Shown piece by piece: positions 62,231 to 64,000 of a stretch of 64,000 nucleotides of DNA. The stretch is from Kryptolebias marmoratus (lineage: Eukaryota > Chordata > Actinopteri > Cyprinodontiformes > Rivulidae). Numbering within the stretch: the first letter of the stretch is position 1; each line of letters opens with the position of its first letter. The notes below the pieces were generated by a model, which saw only the letters and a program-made list of their open reading frames with translations, ran no database searches and was not told where the DNA came from. The position numbers were made by a program, and so were the translations under genes. The DNA lies in assembly GCF_001649575.2 (NCBI RefSeq), contig NC_051431.1:8981356-9045355 (forward strand), read 5' to 3'.

Positions 62231-62331
62231 ATGGCGGCTCCGCTCCTGCTCCTCCTCCTCCTCTTCCTCCTCGGCTCCAAGGGGAAGGGGGCTGGGGTCA
62301 GGTTCTCCTCCCTCCTCTCCGGGGCTCAGGT
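62231..62331 (+). CDS. Possible signal-peptide first exon of an unidentified divergent gene
   Basis: From ATG 62231 the frame reads MAAPLLLLLLLFLLGSKGKG and continues AGVRFSSLLSGAQ up to a CAG before GTCCGAG (a possible donor). The hydrophobic core resembles a signal peptide, and the start lies about 180 bp from the divergent esam start in CpG-rich DNA. However, CTC repeats inevitably encode poly-Leu, and no downstream exon is visible in the remaining 1.7 kb. Low confidence. Confidence 0.22.
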
Positions 62332-62559
62332 CCGAGCGGGTTTCACCTCCGCCTCCTGTCTCCGGAGTGGCGCGTCGCTCCCTCCTCGCTCCTCCAACGC
62401 TCGTCGGAGTAAAAACCGGGGATTATTCGGGGCACACGAGCCGCTCGGTGTCGCCCCCTGCTGGTGCAAAAATAACCCCACACAGACAGATAGAAAATCC
62501 CTCACTTTGTCCTAAATTAACTATAATCTTTCCTAAAACACACCCTAAAGCAAGGCCAT

Positions 62560-63460
62560 CATGTAACTGCCTGTCTGTTAGCAAAATATCTCATGAACCA
62601 CTGGAGGAGTTTTCATGAAACTGTAAAATGTGCACCCAAAACTGATGAACCTTTTGGAATCAGCCCCACTCAAGATGGCCGCCACGGCTGATCAACATCA
62701 CCAATCACCAAAATGTCTTGAACTCAATCAGTTTCGCAGCTACTGAGCCGAAGTTTGGTGTGGTAGTAGCTGAGAGTCACTCCGAGGGGCCACTCAAGAG
62801 CTTTTAGAGTCAACCTGTTTGTCTGTTAGCAAAATATCTCATCAACGGCTGAACGGATTTTAACGACGCTTCCAGAAAGTCATCACTGGATGAGCCTCTA
62901 CAACTGATTAGCATTTGGAGTTGATCCGAGGCAAAATGGCCGCCACAGCTAGCTTACCTTACAAAACAGGAAAATGGCTATAATTCACTCAGTTGTACAG
63001 ATATTGAGCTGAAATTTGGCGTGGTAGTAGCTGAGAGTCATTCCCAACACATACTCCAAGGGCTACTTGACATCTTTGCCTCAAACTTCAGCATTAGCTT
63101 TTAAAGTCGACACTGTGTGTCTGTTAGCAAAATATCTGATGAACCATTCGACGGGTTTTAATAAATCGATCAGAACATATTTACTGGATGTAAATCTATG
63201 CCTGATTAAGTTTTATTAATTAATTTAATAATAAATAAATAAATTTCAGCACCAGAACGGCCATAACTCAGTCAGTCTTATTTTTAAACTGGGCTAAAAT
63301 TTGAAGTGGTAGTAGCTGAGAGTCATTCCTAACGCATGCTCCTAGATCGCGCACAACCTTATTTTCAAGACTTGACCCAGACGGCTGTAACTCCATCGTT
63401 TCTCAAAAAAAACAACTAAATTTAGGTGTAGCAGGCGGCGGGCGACAAGCATCCCCTTTC
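62560..63460 (-). repeat. Dispersed repeat family A, three tandem units upstream of esam
   Basis: Units at about 62567-62815, 62817-63115 and 63116-63460 each start TCTGTTAGCAAAATATCT(C/G)AT and contain GTGGTAGTAGCTGAGAGTCA. The first two also have AAGATGGCCGCCAC or AAAATGGCCGCCAC. The array ends with GTAGCAGGCGGCGGGCGAC, the reverse of the start seen at 30612. Confidence 0.8.
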
Positions 63461-63900
63461 ATTTTTTTGTGGCGCTCGTCTCCAGGCTGACGCAAGATTT
63501 CCACGCTGACGTTCGACACGAAGAGCTCGTGTAAAAAGCCGTCTTATCCGTTAAAGAGGTCAAATGTGAGCCTGCATCTGAATTAGTCATGACGTCTTGT
63601 ATGAATTATTCTGCAGCTGAAATGTAGCAGAGTGTCTACACGTGTCGAGGCAGGCCGTGGTCCTGTTGGTAATAATTTATACTGACGCCCACAAACTGAA
63701 GATTATCCTCTTCTACTCACAGCGTTTTCAATCAGGGGCGCGGTAAACCGGGTTCTTATACGACCCGGTGCAGCAAGGCTCACGTTCATGGCTGGATGCT
63801 GGTGGATATATTTTGTCGTAGTTCGGCGTGTTTGCTTTTCATGAGGTGGAGATAATGAAGGAAACAGAGACGGGATTTTAGGTAATAGGAAAACAACTTC
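63461..63900. other. 5' flank, no gene seen
   Basis: Unremarkable sequence between the family A array and the terminal microsatellite. Confidence 0.4.
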
Positions 63901-64000
63901 CATCCATCCATCCATCCATCCATCCATCCATCGACCCACCCATCCATCCATCCATCCATCCATCCATCCATCCATCCATCCATCCATCCATCCATCCATC
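63901..64000 (-). repeat. (CATC)n microsatellite running off the window
   Basis: A 100-bp tract with one CGACCCACC interruption. It is the reverse of the GGAT tails of the LINE copies here, so a minus-strand LINE may begin beyond the window edge. Confidence 0.85.

Overview
This window is vertebrate nuclear DNA, almost certainly from a ray-finned (teleost) fish. The genes are split by spliceosomal introns, introns and intergenic DNA are AT-rich and full of microsatellites, and the dispersed repeats are fish types: a V-SINE-like element, non-LTR retrotransposon 3' ends with (GGAT)n tails, and small hAT and PIF/Harbinger elements. Gene order matches the conserved vertebrate block VPS26B - THYN1 - ACAD8 (human 11q25), here followed by ESAM. 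There is nothing prokaryotic: no operons and no CRISPR array. Four runs of N (2265-2345, 21771-22341, 23410-24184, 33640-33891) are assembly gaps.

Layout. 1-2231 (+): last three coding exons of vps26b, a retromer subunit. 2232-5404: 3' flank with one gap and an old LINE fragment. 5405-7517 (-): thyn1, complete in seven coding exons, tail-to-tail with vps26b. 7518-9021: divergent promoter region with a degenerate TTTTAGCT-rich tandem repeat. 9022-13157 (+): acad8, complete in eleven coding exons, 419 codons, mitochondrial isobutyryl-CoA dehydrogenase. 13158-15268: convergent intergenic region. 15269-62052 (-): esam, an endothelial/platelet immunoglobulin-superfamily adhesion molecule. Its cytoplasmic, transmembrane and Ig exons lie between 15.3 and 26.7 kb. 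A signal-peptide exon lies at 62.0 kb, so intron 1 is about 35 kb. One expected exon (first half of the C2 Ig domain) was not found and most likely falls in the gap at 21771-22341. 62053-64000: CpG-rich 5' flank, a possible divergent signal-peptide exon on +, a three-unit tandem array of a dispersed repeat, and a (CATC)n tract running off the end.

The genes do not form a pathway. They are four housekeeping or tissue genes kept together by old synteny: endosomal sorting (vps26b), a nuclear EVE-domain protein (thyn1), valine catabolism (acad8) and endothelial junctions (esam).

Most notable: two non-canonical GC-AG introns (vps26b last intron, acad8 last intron); a phase-compatible, coding-looking 99-nt exon at 28259-28357 inside esam intron 1 that could be an undescribed cassette exon; a V-SINE abutting an esam splice donor; several intact DNA transposons with recognisable target-site duplications; and a histone H3 fragment joined to a LINE tail.
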